NCBI GenBank assembly: GCA_964007475.1
Contig: OZ023274.1
Location: 71,373,303-71,437,302 of the forward strand
Direction of reading: 5' to 3'
DNA: 64,000 bases
DNA from: Hybos culiciformis
Lineage: Eukaryota > Arthropoda > Insecta > Diptera > Hybotidae
Shown here: piece after piece, positions 38,401-50,170 of the stretch
Layout: each line of letters starts with the position of its first letter
Position numbering within the stretch: position 1 is the stretch's first letter
Position numbers and translations under genes: made by a program
The notes under the pieces: generated by a model
The model's input: the letters and a program-made list of their open reading frames with translations, nothing else
Database searches by the model: none
Told to the model about the DNA's origin: nothing

Positions 38401-39079
38401 AACCAAATAGGTGCGCCGTAGGTGATTGATAGTAGGAAAATAGACTTTTATACGAAAATTTTATTTTCAGGACACATTCCCGATTTTTTATTAATAATAT
38501 AGGATAAAGTTTACGTATGAGAATATTTATTGTGTTAATTTTGTGACTTATGTGATTTGAAAATAAAATTTTTTTATCGAAAATAATTCCTAAATATTTT
38601 AATTCGTCTGCCCATTCTATATCGATATTGTTAAGTGTAAGCTTTGTGCGTGGATCTAATTTGCCTTCTTCTACTAAAAAAATACTTTGGGTTTTAGACG
38701 GATTAATTCTATAATTTTCCATTTGTTGTAATAGCTACATATTAGATCTAACGAATTCTGAAGATTATACATAATGTTTACAGGTTGAATGTCAGAAGAG
38801 AAAATGCTCGTGTCATCAGCGAATTATTTTTATTTACTTTGATTTATTTGTACTTTACTTAATTAATATATAATAATAATTACAATTGACATTAAAATGA
38901 CATAATATCAATTGTTACGAATACAATATTTTTTATTAAACATTTAGATTTCGAAATATAATATTAGTCTTACTGGTCTTACTTTACAGATTGCAGCCGC
39001 AACAACAACATATTTAATTATATTGTTACAACAATCAAATTCTTTACAAGTTGCACCGCATGCCAATTGTACAAAATAA
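35463..39079 (+). CDS. Insect gustatory receptor, C-terminal part (N-terminally truncated)
   Basis: Exons: 35463-35901, 35966-36078, 37142-37210, 37894-37983 and 38990-39079, in frame to TAA. The product is an insect chemoreceptor-type ligand-gated channel subunit of the sensory-neuron membrane. The evidence is the C-terminal signature: FSVFGLFPLDGSLISS followed by TYLIILLQ, matching the family's T-Y-hydrophobic-Q ending. Before it come hydrophobic segments QWQLLFIVIEAFVAITFNCY and NIISIVVGFQLI and the intracellular helix. The first 75 residues are hydrophilic (second intracellular loop). No exon for transmembrane helices 1-4 was found upstream, so the gene is truncated or has diverged, undetected 5' exons; an acceptor-like AG at 35453-35454 allows 35455 to be an internal exon start. 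A 78-nt in-frame stretch (35688-35765) with GTAAGA and AAAG borders is probably an intron, leaving about 240 rather than 266 residues. Confidence 0.75.
38190..38823 (-). mobile_element. LINE (jockey-like) reverse transcriptase fragment
   Basis: Antisense inside the last intron of the gustatory receptor. Translation on the minus strand starts at the polymerase motif FADDTSIFSS (38823-38812 encodes F-A-D-D). It continues after a frame change with INPSKTQSIFL and LKYLGIIFDKK, then after another frame change with TYGAPIWFKAANTHLSK and VQNKVLKLMLGLP. These are in the order found at the C-terminal end of jockey-type reverse transcriptases. At least two frameshifts and the loss of everything 5' of FADD show a dead, 5'-truncated copy. 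Confidence 0.82.
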
Positions 39080-39879
39080 ACTAAAAATATGATGATATTA
39101 ATAATAATGATTGCCCTTATTTAAAAATTCAGAATTACAAATTTTTTGACAAACCAATTTCTTCAGTAGTTTCTAAATCCAAACCCGCCGTCGATCAAAC
39201 GTCCTACCGGACTTCAAAGTAAAAAATGGAGGATAGAAATAAAAAAAAATTTAGATAAATTGCTTTAATTTTTTTCTATAATATAGCTAGTGACATATTT
39301 AATATCACGTTTGGCGCGGAATTTGTCATGCTTCAAAACAACCAAAGCCTCAACTAATAAAAAAAATAAGATAAGTTGTGGGTGCTTGAAGTTAAAAAAA
39401 TATGAATTTATCACTTAAATCTATATTACATATACATATACATATTTACTTCCAAGACGTATTTTTTATGTTGTTGATTACACATAAAAGATATTCCTTT
39501 AAGTAAATATACGTTTCATATTTTTAGTCAGTAAAACAAAGATTTTTTACTTCAATAATAGGTAATAGTTTACTGAAATAGACAAAAAGTATTAAACATA
39601 CCTTATCTTTTATTTAATATGCTAATCCTGAAGAAAAAACAATATTTAAAAATTAAAAATATAATATTCAATAAGTTAAAAAAAAAATTTGTTTACATAT
39701 AATTTTATAATACTATTAGTTTCATTATAAGCTTAAAAAATAAATTTTCAGGAACAGAATTTTACAAAAAATTCATCCATTGTAATAATATTGTTATGTA
39801 TTTTATCTCACATTTAAACAGAAAATAAATAAATTATAATTAATGAATTTTAATGAATATCAAATTGGAAAGATAGTTT

Positions 39880-40089
39880 TCACTTCCGACATATCACAGC
39901 ATTGCCATTGTACATACAATTTCGTCTATTAAGGCCTTCTGGATTGGTATCGTCCGGTGCTACGTTATACGTATCATCCACCAATAATTCTAGTGGTCTT
40001 TGTATCACTTTAGTTGAATCATTCAATGTTGGATATGAAGTTATTAAGGATGTACATAAAATCATAGTTAATAAAATTGAAATTTGCAT
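39880..40089 (-). CDS. Small secreted peptide precursor, unknown function
   Basis: A single-exon frame for 69 residues. The N terminus (MQISILLTMILCTSLITS) is a clear signal peptide, probably cut before Y-P. A short acidic propeptide (LLVDDTYNVAPDDTNPEG) follows, then a dibasic R-R at 55-56, which would release a C-terminal NCMYNGNAVICRK with two Cys eight residues apart, able to form one disulfide. This is the layout of a neuropeptide or defence-peptide precursor. The C-x-Y-N pattern faintly recalls allatostatin C (whose ring is C-x6-C), but ring size and C terminus differ, so I do not assign it. I do not recognise a family. Confidence 0.55.
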   Translation of the reverse strand: MQISILLTMILCTSLITSYPTLNDSTKVIQRPLELLVDDTYNVAPDDTNPEGLNRRNCMYNGNAVICRK

Positions 40090-42930
40090 AGTTTAATTAT
40101 TAATAATGCAATAAAACAATATTATTTTATTTGAAAAAAAAAAAAAAAATTAATTTAATATATTCAACTTGATTCGTCGACTCGTTACTAATGATTAATA
40201 TTAAATTGGTTTGTTGTGACAATTTTATATTTCTTGAAAAAAAAAAATTTATTTTTTTCTTAAACTTGTTGTCTTATCTGGAACAAATATGCGAATAATA
40301 TCATTAAGAAAATAAAATCTGATTTTCTGAGCAAAAACGTAATCCCGTCGATTCGGGACTTCACCAATAGTTTATATCAAATATGTAAATAAAATATTTT
40401 ATATTAAGAAATAAATTTCAATTAAGCGATGGCATTCATTGGATAGTTTCTTATTAAACATAGTGATTGTGTTATAAAATTTAATAATAACAGAATAAAT
40501 TTGAGGAAATAAATTTTTTGTGGGAGCTATTAAAAATAAATTATATATTCGTAAAAAATAACATAAAAACTTATTTTCATAAAAACTGATTCTGCTAATC
40601 CATTGTACTTGAGATGTGACGTGTGTCTAAAACACAATCGGACTGAAATAAAATTGAACTTATGCTCTTGAAGATTAATTAATCATATTATTGGTTGGAA
40701 AACACTGTTTGTAAGAATTACAAAACATTATCTACTAAAAAAGGTTTACTCCATATCATAGAAAGAATAAAAAATTTAATAAAAAAGAAGTCCAGAAATA
40801 AATTTGTAAGAAAATTTGTTATATTATTATTACGGGTGAAAATTAACTTTAAAATTTTATTTCACCCAATAAAGAAAGTTTCAAGAGAAATTCAAATATT
40901 TGTATTATTCGCCCAAGCAATAAAATGATACTAAACGTATGAAATTGTCTAGCTTTTTTTTTTAGTTTTACATAGCTTATTTAATCAATATCATTATCAT
41001 TACAATAACGGTAATATTTTAATCATATGAATCTAAAAAAATAAGCTTGAGGAAACAAATTAGCATAAATATTTGTATATTTCAATTTTAAGATTTATTT
41101 TTTATTATAAATAGTAATGAACTTCTAAGAAATACATTTTAATTAGGTATATATATATATTTTGATAAACAAATTTAAATGAATGAAAGATAATAATGTA
41201 AGAGTAGTCCTAGAATTTTTTTTTGAATCGTCATTCAATAAAACAGTGATGGATTTAAATTTTTAGTGAATTAAAAAAATATTTTTCTGTGGCATAATGT
41301 AATCAATATAATAAGGTTTTTCAAATTACTTGATCTGAGCCTCAATTCGCATTTTTTATTACTACCTTGAAGAAGATAATTAAACGAAAGTGTTAAAAAC
41401 AAATACGATTTTCTGGCAGGATAGTTTACTATCCAATATCATCTTTGCGTTTCGCTTTTTGATATTTATAATGCTAATTAAATGTTTAATTTAATCTAAA
41501 TTTAAAAATTTTAAGATTATCAAAGATATTATGTTCAATTTACTTCAAATTCAATTTAAGATCTGCAAGTTATTAATTAATCCTTAATCGTTTTTATGAA
41601 GAATTAAGTATTAAGTTCCCTTTCCATTAATAAATATAAAAAGAAATTCTTTTAAATTCTGTTTTTATATCTCAATTGTTGGAAAAGTGAAAATTTTCTT
41701 AAACCACATTCGGAAATAATAAACTTTATAAAAATTAATTTGTAAACATGAGTCTTATCTATGCTGTTATATTTGATAGTGACAAGTTAGGTGATTTTAT
41801 GTATTAAAAATATTTAGCAAAGTTTAAGAAATCAACAATTACTTCTTTCATACTGTACTGTTTCCAGCGCTTGTACAGTACATACAGCTTCAAAAAGACG
41901 ATTTCCTTTTAACTTAATACTCTATTTTATTCTAATTGTATAAAAGGTATCCCACCTCAACTAGTGTTGAAAGCTAAATTTTTCTTGTTACTAGAGCTTC
42001 ATATTTGAGATAGAGATAAAGTATAAAAAAATGATGAGACTTATTAAAATAATAAAACAATATCATTCTACACAAATCAAATGAAGAATAAATTTTCGAC
42101 TAATTTCCCGGAAATTGAAAATAAGATTTCCTTTTTTTTTCATATTATATACAAATACATATATCCATATATGTATTGTCATAATTTGTTAAGATATTTG
42201 TTTTTATTTGATTATACATTATATTTGAACTCAGATATCACTGTAATTTAGTACTTTGAACAAAATTGGTAAAATGAAAAATACACAGAAAAACTTATTG
42301 AAGCATTCCCCATTTCAAAAAAATATTCTACTTCAAGTTTATGCGGACAAAGCCATATTCATTCTACATAAATGCAATCCATTATTATTTTACTTCGTTT
42401 AAAGGTTTATTAGAACTTACATAATTACATACGTAAATTAATTTTAATATATGTATATAAACAAATAACAATACCGGTTACACATTTTTAATCAAAATTG
42501 TACAACATTACATGGATCTCTTTCAATATCTCGATAAATATAATATTATAGGTTTAAATTATATTTTAATATTCATTCATGAATCAAATTTTTTATATCG
42601 TTGCTCTTCAAGAGCTTTTATATTTCTCGTTTGGTGATGTGATAACAATTATAAATTTTAAATGTCTCTTCAAAATTCAAATTTACTCACACTATATTTT
42701 TAATATGTTTAATATTTTTATATAATTGTAGCTACATTTATTATTTTGTTCTACACTTTTATTGCTAAAATTTAAATAAATAACAAGGTAAATAGTATAT
42801 ATGTATATTAAATTCTCTTAAAATTGGTTTAAAACGAGGTATTTCTTCAGTAGAAGGCATTATTATTTTGAAGAAGGCATTATACTATAATATTAAATAT
42901 AAACTGCGATGTGAATTAATAGTAGATTAC

Positions 42931-43107
42931 TGTATATGTAAACTAAATTTGTTATTAATTAAGAGTTCTGTATACACAAAAATACATTGACACGAGTCAA
43001 TACTTATATCACGAGACCGAAGGTCGAATGATATAAATTGACAAGTGTCAATGTATTTTTGTGTAAATGCAGAACGAGTTGTATAACAAATTTTGTTTAC
43101 ATATCCA
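42931..43107. repeat. Palindromic foldback repeat, 177 bp
   Basis: Arms of about 80 bp close on the centre GACC-GAA-GGTC near 43015-43025. The best-paired part is CACAAAAATACATTGACAC against GTGTCAATGTATTTTTGTG, and the outer part pairs TATGTAAACTAAATTTGTTAT with ATAACAAATTTTGTTTACATA. It is probably a small foldback MITE; no target duplication is clear. Confidence 0.7.
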
Positions 43108-43261
43108 ATATACTGTTTTAATGCGTAGGGGAGAGGTAGTTGCAAAGAGAGAATATTTTTTCTTCTCATTTTTTCTCATTTTTTTTTTGTATTTGGCTGT
43201 ATTGAAATATTGAGAGAGATATTATGTTTGTTAAGGTATTACATAATATTCAAAACGAAAC

Positions 43262-43382
43262 ATCTAAATGATTTCATTATTTACGCTGATGCAACTAAAT
43301 TTTTTCATTATATACGCTGATGCATCTAAATTTTTTCATTATTTACGCAGATGCATCTAAATGATTGCATGTGTATTGATGC
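43262..43382. repeat. 31-bp minisatellite, 3 full copies plus a degenerate fourth
   Basis: Units begin at 43262, 43293, 43324 and 43355, each running from ATCTAAAT through TTTCATTATTTACGCTGATGC. The first three are 31 bp with few differences; the fourth is 28 bp and diverged. Confidence 0.8.
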
Positions 43383-45249
43383 ATATAGTACTCCATTTAG
43401 TGATCTAAATTCTATAGCACTAAATACAACATAACGATCCCCAACGCATTAAAATTATTAATTTTATTAACAAAACTATTATTAGTAAATTCAAAACTTA
43501 TTAGCTAAAACTCTTCTATTTTTAGCTAATAACAGCTATTTTGAAGAATAGTTTGATAAAAAAATTTATATTTACGAGGATCTTATTTTATTGGCTTTTA
43601 GCTCCTCTTAAATAACTGAATTAATTAATTACTTACAACAAACTAATTATTTTAAGTTGAAAAAAAAACTTTATATATGCAAGACTTACCCTAAAATTAA
43701 TAAATATTCCCAATTTTTCTCAAAACTTCAGGTGTTTAGTTTACATTAAAAAATATAAAAACCTGTTCTCTTTTTTCATTTGTCTCATTAAATAAATTTT
43801 ATTACCCACGTTATGCTCATATTAAGAATAACCATGAATAACACAAACAATATTTTATGATCTCAATTATATTATCTCTATTCCACAAGACTTGATTCGG
43901 TGCAGATTACCTAGATTTTTTATGTATGCTTGCACACTTTAATGTGAAGTAGGTATATATAATATATATAAACGTAGGTTTATTGAACATATTATATTAA
44001 ATAAAAATATATGATAAACTAAAAAAAATATGATCGCGTGCAACCGCTCAACAAAATAATTTACCGACAATGGTCAAAAAATTTTTTAAACTTACAATTA
44101 TTAATATAAAAAAAATTTTGATTAAAACATTTTTTCTTTGATACAAACTTATATCATTTCTATCAAATAAAATGCAAATAATTTTTATACATTTGTTTGT
44201 CAGATCGTTCACTATCTCCTCACAGCTAAAGAGATTTTAATAAATTCTGGAGAATCTTATGACATCACGAACGACTGTTGTCATCGGTTGAGAAGGCCGT
44301 TTTTTTTATAGATCTCGATATAAATATTACCTACAGCTACATTCCTACTTATTAAAAAGATTTCAAATTTGGATTATTAAAACTTTTTTCTATAAGCTGG
44401 TTTCAGCTTTATTACATTTTCAAAATAGTTAAAATGTCTAAACGAAGTCATATTAGAGCGGCATGGTAGAGTTCCATTGTCGCTGTCTTAAGGCACGTGC
44501 TTAACATAAACATTATGTATCATCATATTATTAATAAAAGTATCCTCGTATTACCTGAGAGAACAGAAATGCGCTCTTAACAAACTAAAAATAACAATAA
44601 CAATGATTTCCACAAAGAAAAACCATAACAACATAAGAAGTATAAAGAAATAAAAAAACGCTAAAAAGATAAAAATATACATGTACCTTTAGTTATTTTT
44701 ATACATAATTAGCATATTTTTGCATTCGAATGCTGTTTAAATATACGGCTATACCTAAACAGAAAAATAAATACAAAAAAAAGTAGTAACGAAAGTAATA
44801 CAAAAATAAATAAATTTTTTCTATTTCTTTTTTTTATAACATTTATGATTAGTCTTTTTTAATATTTGTCTTTCTTATGTTGTCGTCGTGTCCAAATTTA
44901 GTTATTGTTCAAATTTTTTTGTGTTTTTTGTAAAAATAAAGATAAATATACTTTAAATTGTGCTGAAAAATAATAGAAAATAATAAGCAATATAATTATA
45001 TTTATTAAATGGGTTAAAAGCATTTAAAAAAAAAAAAAAAGAAAATTATATATTAATTAATTTTTTAACATTTAAAACTTAGTAAAATACGTATATATAA
45101 TAAATTTTATGTTTTATTGTAAAAGAGTTTTTCTTTTATTTTTTGCTTTTATGTTTTTGTATCGCAAAAATAACGAGTTTTTATGATGATTATTATTAAA
45201 TAAGAAAATTTTATATGCGCGCGAGAAAAAGAAGCATCAAACATAAATA

Positions 45250-47510
45250 ATGCATCATCGACCAATTGCATCAAAAACAATTCATGGTGGACCATTGGAT
45301 ACGTTGCCACAACAATTTGTTCGCTCTATGAAAACTTTATTTAATATATTAGATGATAAAAATACTGGTTATGTAAATATATCAGATATATCAGAACGAT
45401 GGGAAGATAATGGTGTTAAAGGACTACCCAATAATGTTATTGAAAGCTTGAAAAAAGTATCAAACAGTAATGGTGATTTGACATTCGAAAGATTTTGTGC
45501 TGGTCTTAAGATTTCATTGCTTCGCAGTCAATCAGCTAATCTGAATAAATCTATAAATTCAATGAGCAGTGATCCAGCTGCCTTATTAGTCAGCGATAAT
45601 CATAAAGCCCGTAGATTATCAAGTGATAATATATTAAATTCTGATCAAACGACGACAACAAATGTGACAAATAGTACAAAAGATTATTTTCCAAAACCAC
45701 CAAGACCACCGTCAGCTCCAAGCATTGGCTCAAAAACATGGAATCCAGCTAATAATAATACAGCTGCAATAAGACCTAATAATGTACAACAAAACCAACG
45801 CACGTTAAGCTTACCACAATTAAGTCCTGATAGTGATATCGACATGATGGTATCAAATTTCAAAGTTTATTTTTACTGGAAAAAATAATTAATTTTTTTT
45901 TAGATACCTGATGATTCAACTACATCTGATGAAAATAGCACAACAACACCAATTTCATATCATCAAAATATATATCTAACAGGTATCTAATATTTTTGAT
46001 ATAACTGTTGGCGATATTTTATATCAGTGAAAATTTTAAAAATTCACATTTTAAAATATCGATAATTATACTATTATTGTAATGTCAAAGAGTTTTTGAT
46101 ACAAAAATATCAATCAATATAATGCCTATATTTCCGAAGTCACTGTAAATTCTAGTTCGAAAATTCCAAAATAGAGAATAGAATTTTAAACGAATGAGCT
46201 CTACAATGGAGCTCATATACCTACAGTAAAAAAAACTCCTAAATTGAAAAGGTTTTTCTTTTGCGTTTAAAAATCATTTTTTTAACAAAAAGATTTATCT
46301 ATTTAATACGGATGGCAGTTAATTTTATAATATTGGAATTATGAAATTTCAATAGAATATTATATTTTAGGGGCACAACCATTATTATCTCCTCCTCCAA
46401 AACCACCAAGAACTGGTATACTATCACAAGGAAATGGTGCAAATCATTTAAATTTAAGTGGACTTATTGATTCTAAAAGTACCTCATCAGGTATTGATAA
46501 AAAAGCAGAAATACGTCATGCACTACAAAATTGGCAAATGGGAGTTTTAATGAATGAAATGGAAGCAAAAGAGAAACGAAAAAATTTTAATAGAAGTAAT
46601 ACTCGAAGCAGTGGTGATGGTGGGTCCTTGAATGGTGATAACAATATTAATATATCGTATCAAAAGAAGCCAGTTGTTAATAAACGTCGTGAACCACGTC
46701 GCCATACTTTACAAAATGCCATAGATTATAATTTACTTAAACGTTTGAAACAGTATGAAGAAGAGCACGATGTAAGAGTTTAAAAAAATAATTATAATTA
46801 TAGTTTGAAAGCTAAAAGTTTTGATTTACTCCATTCGAACTATACCCTTTCGAATTTATCAAAATGAGATGTTATATGATTATATTATATTATATTATTA
46901 TATTTTTGTTTGTAAAAATTATTTGAAATTTTCATTAAATTAGGTTAATACAAATATATTATTATTCATATATTATTATACATGTTTTAGGTATTTATGC
47001 AAGGTTTAACTGCCGTTGATAAGGCAAGAGAATGGTATCTTCAACAGTTGGCAAATATTCAAGAAAAAATTAAATATTTGGGAAAAATGGGATCTCACGT
47101 GGTAAATAATTTTATTTTAAATATTTGGTTTAGGAAAATATTCTGCAACTTTCAAAATAATTCACTGATTGTTCATTATACTCCTAAGCTATTAAAGCTT
47201 TTAACCCTCATTTTCTTATCATAAATTAGACATTATAAATATTTATAAATTAAATTAAACTAAAAAGAATATCTTCTGTTAATCCTTTTTATTTATACTT
47301 ATACCATATCAATATTTTTAAAAATAATATGAATAATTTTATCATATAATTGATATTAATTTGTTAAAGGAGCATTGGTCTGAGGCACAACAAGAAAGAT
47401 TAGATTTTCAACGAGCAAGAATTTTAGAAATAAATCGTCATTTATCAGCTTTACAATATGAACGTAATAATTTTCCAATGCATATGAATTTGGCAGTACG
47501 ACGACACTAA
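45250..47510 (+). CDS. SAPCD2: Suppressor APC domain-containing protein 2-like
   Basis: Exons: 45250-45849, 45904-45982, 46371-46771, 46991-47101 and 47370-47510, totalling 1332 nt for 443 residues. The N-terminal domain (about residues 12-90) has the SAPCD EF-hand-like pattern: LPQQFVRSMKTLFNILDD, GYVNISDISERW, GLP, LTFERFCAGLKISLL. A low-complexity linker rich in Ser, Asn and Pro follows (PKPPRPPSAPS, LSPPPKPPRTG). The C terminus has the second conserved block: HALQNWQMGVL, RRHTLQNAIDYNLLKRLKQYEEE, a coiled-coil REWYLQQLANIQEKIKYLG, then HWSEAQQERLDFQRARILE. Vertebrate SAPCD2 is a cortical polarity and spindle-orientation regulator; that role here is inferred from homology. The exon 1 donor GTATCA is weak but frame and homology support it. 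The first ATG gives MHHRPIASK. Confidence 0.88.
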
Positions 47511-48533
47511 GCAGAAAATAACATTTTAAAATCGAAAAATCAATTTAACTTGAATTACTACTCTACGAAGAAGTAATGCGATGCATAAGTATTAAAAATA
47601 GGAACAAAAATCAGGAAGTATCCAAAAAAAAAACGAACAAACGACAATATTTAAAATTAACATTTAATTAAGACTAAATTTAAAAAAAAAAATGATTAAG
47701 AAAAAAATGTTTCTATAATTTCAGCCTAAAAATTGTTTTAAACATTTGAAATATTAATTAAAATTAAAGTAAAATTAATTATGATATAGATTTAAATTAA
47801 TAAGCAAAATTTAAATAATTCTGATTACTCTGAAAGTGACAACATTTTCGATTACGAAAAAAATATGATTCAGCGTTATTTTCTAGTTTATTGTGGAAAT
47901 ATTGAATATTTAAGACGGAAATGTATAATATTTTCTATTTCAACATAAACTCTAGAGTTTTTTGTTAAATATTTTTAAAAACAATTCATGTTTTTAATTA
48001 ATAAACTTACATATGTACGTTTTTAAGTTTATTTTTAAAATTGAAACCATTTTTTTATTTGACACATTCATTAGTGTTTTCAAAGCCATAATAAAATTCT
48101 AAATTATAAATTATTCAAAATATTTTTAATTAGGTATCAATGAGAAAAAGTTTTGGATGAAAGATATGTAAGAAAAAGGAAAGAAAAATATTTAAATTTA
48201 GAAACATCTGTGAAGAACATTATTTTTTTAAAGTTTTTTTGTTTCTTGTTCATTTTGTAAAGTTGTAATATTGTTTCTTTAAAATCAGTGACAATAAATA
48301 ACAATAATTTGTCAATAAATCTTCGGTACAGAAAATGATTCAACTTATTTTTGTTTTCTTTTAAATTAAATATTAAAAGCAATTTCTTTTGGTGTAATAA
48401 GTGATGTTCTTTCTTGCTGTTACTGAAAATGAAGACATTGAAAAATTTTCCCAGTTACAATTATATTATCATTTTTAAATTGTATCTAAGTATTTATTTA
48501 GTTATCTTTCTAAATACAAACTAACAAAAAAAA
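47511..48533. other. Convergent 3' region of SAPCD2 and CHCHD1
   Basis: AT-rich 3' untranslated sequence and spacer. An AATAAA near 47999 could serve the + strand gene. No further gene seen. Confidence 0.4.
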
Positions 48534-48905
48534 TTAAGGATTAGGATATCTTCTGAAATATTTATTCAATTGTTTATAATTTAATTTTTTTCCTGGTGTT
48601 ATGATACCTTGACTATCAGCTTGCTTTGCTTGATAATTTCTATCCAAATGAACTTTATAGCATTTTTGAAATGCACTTATCTCTTTAGAACAATGTCCAG
48701 CTGAACTTAGTTGCGTAAAATCTTTTTCCTTCATGCATGCAAATAAAACTGCCATTTCTTGTAAGCATTCAACATCTGAAATCGAATCCATCTTACCGCT
48801 GACTCTATTTTTCAAACGTAATGGTAAAATTTCTTGAAATGATACTGCATTTGGGTTTTGTGGAGCTCGACCATTTTTAATTAAAAATACACTTGCGACT
48901 CTCAT
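48534..48905 (-). CDS. CHCHD1: CHCHD1 / mitochondrial small ribosomal subunit protein mS37
   Basis: A 123-residue protein starting at the ATG at 48905 (MRVASVFLIKNGRAP). It has a twin CX9C CHCH domain: C-LQEMAVLFA-C and, after KEKDFTQLSSAGH, C-SKEISAFQK-C. The basic tail ends GKKLNYKQLNKYFRRYPNP, matching the L-N-K-L-L-x-R-F-P-N ending of CHCHD1/mS37. Two disulfides formed by the Mia40 import route are expected from the family, with assembly into the mitochondrial 28S subunit. The frame is open upstream to 48989, but that part is non-homologous and contains a TTTTTATTTTTAAG acceptor just before GTAAACACAATG, so I start at 48905 and infer a 5' UTR intron. The length fits the family (about 118). 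Confidence 0.88.
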   Translation of the reverse strand: MRVASVFLIKNGRAPQNPNAVSFQEILPLRLKNRVSGKMDSISDVECLQEMAVLFACMKEKDFTQLSSAGHCSKEISAFQKCYKVHLDRNYQAKQADSQGIITPGKKLNYKQLNKYFRRYPNP

Positions 48906-50170
48906 TGTGTTTACCTTAAAAATAAAAACAAAAATTGCGTTTACAATAAAAATTTTATATTCATTAGGGAAAAACATTTCGACAGGCAATGATCCCTACA
49001 TATCCTTTTAATACCAAATTAATTTTATTTTTAAAATAATTTATCTTTTCAATTTCAATATATGTAATACAATACACTTACAAGATAACAAAAAATTCAA
49101 TTGATAATGTAAAAATTATTATCTTTATAATATAAAAGCTAATGTTTAGACATTTGCCTGTTTCTCAAACCACCGAATCGATTATAGTGCAAATAATTAT
49201 CGAGCAGCTAAGCCTAACATTATCAGAAATAACATAATACATATTGCTGCCAGTTAAGCCTTGTTCGCATTTTGCAAGTAACTTAGTCGATTGGCGAGTA
49301 ATAATAGTGACTGAGACATTACTAACTCACGAAAAATCCTTCGTACTTTAAAGTGTATTAAATTGCACAATACATTTTAGCAGCTAGTGTATTTGCCAGA
49401 TGAACAGTCAACGCAACTAGGTAAATAAGCTAAAAGTTCTACTATTCAAATTAGTTCGACATTTAGTCAAGTAATTCTATCGTGAGTGTCAATCGAATTG
49501 CCTCCTCATTTCAGAAGTAAATGTTTTTATAAAGTCTAAGCTAGGTACCTTCAAACGTGTTGCATTAATTGGTAAGATCGTAGGTATATTTTTATACAAG
49601 ATTAATTTTCAAGTTTATACAGAATACCTAGGTACATAAAATATTTTTATTGAAAACTTTTTATAATTTATTTTAGAATTCTTTGGAAAAAGTTTATAAA
49701 AGTTTATAATTGGGTGATAATACTACCTGTGTAATGTAATATTTCTATTTAACCTGATTGAGAATTAGAACGCTGCCAGAAAAAAATATTAGAAAAAAAA
49801 AGGGAACTTAATTAAAAAAAAAACTTCATTCAAAATTCAAATTCATTTTTTACAAAACTCTTACCCAGCTCGGGAGCTCCGCCTTATTGATATTAAAAAC
49901 GAAAAGTTAAATATAAAAAAAAAAAAATAAACAATTTTTTTTTTTATTATTAATCGAACGATTCGAACGAATCTAGTTTCTGGCTGGCTGCAGATGCAGA
50001 GCAGAATAAAACTTTGACGTTTTTCGGAAAACAAAAATTATCAAAATTAAAGAAAACAAATAAATATAAAAATAAACAAAGAAGTCTGTAATGTAAATAG
50101 TGTAATCTCTGCAAGAAATTAAAAGTAAATTGCAGGCTGTTATTTCGTTAGCCCCAAAGATTTTAAATTA
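48906..50170. other. Intergenic between CHCHD1 and MITE
   Basis: Contains the CHCHD1 5' region. At 49254-49285 the sequence TTAAGCCTTGTTCGCATTTT resembles one end of the TTA/CCTTGTTC MITE family, without a partner end, so it may be a solo remnant. No gene recognised. Confidence 0.4.

Larger units (their letters stand above)
40090..45249. other. 5.2-kb gene-poor intergenic region
   Basis: AT-rich spacer between the secreted peptide gene and the SAPCD2-like gene. It holds the palindrome at 42931-43107 and the minisatellite at 43262-43382, both listed separately. A 77-codon frame at 40695-40928 has no recognisable features. The last few hundred bases presumably contain the SAPCD2 promoter and 5' UTR. 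Confidence 0.4.

Noticed and set aside
38339..38722. 127-codon minus-strand frame as a host gene
   Set aside because: Translation matches the reverse-transcriptase tail of a jockey-like LINE and is broken by frameshifts on both sides.
39880..40089. Allatostatin C-like assignment for the small secreted peptide
   Set aside because: The ring is C-x8-C rather than C-x6-C and the C terminus is CRK rather than CF; only the C-x-Y-N similarity remains.
40695..40928. 77-codon frame as a gene
   Set aside because: Lys/Ile/Phe-rich translation with no motif, no clear exon partners and no family resemblance; expected by chance in AT-rich DNA.
48906..48989. N-terminal extension of CHCHD1 (start at 48989)
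   Set aside because: The extension is hydrophobic and unrelated to mS37, and an intron acceptor lies just before the conserved start.
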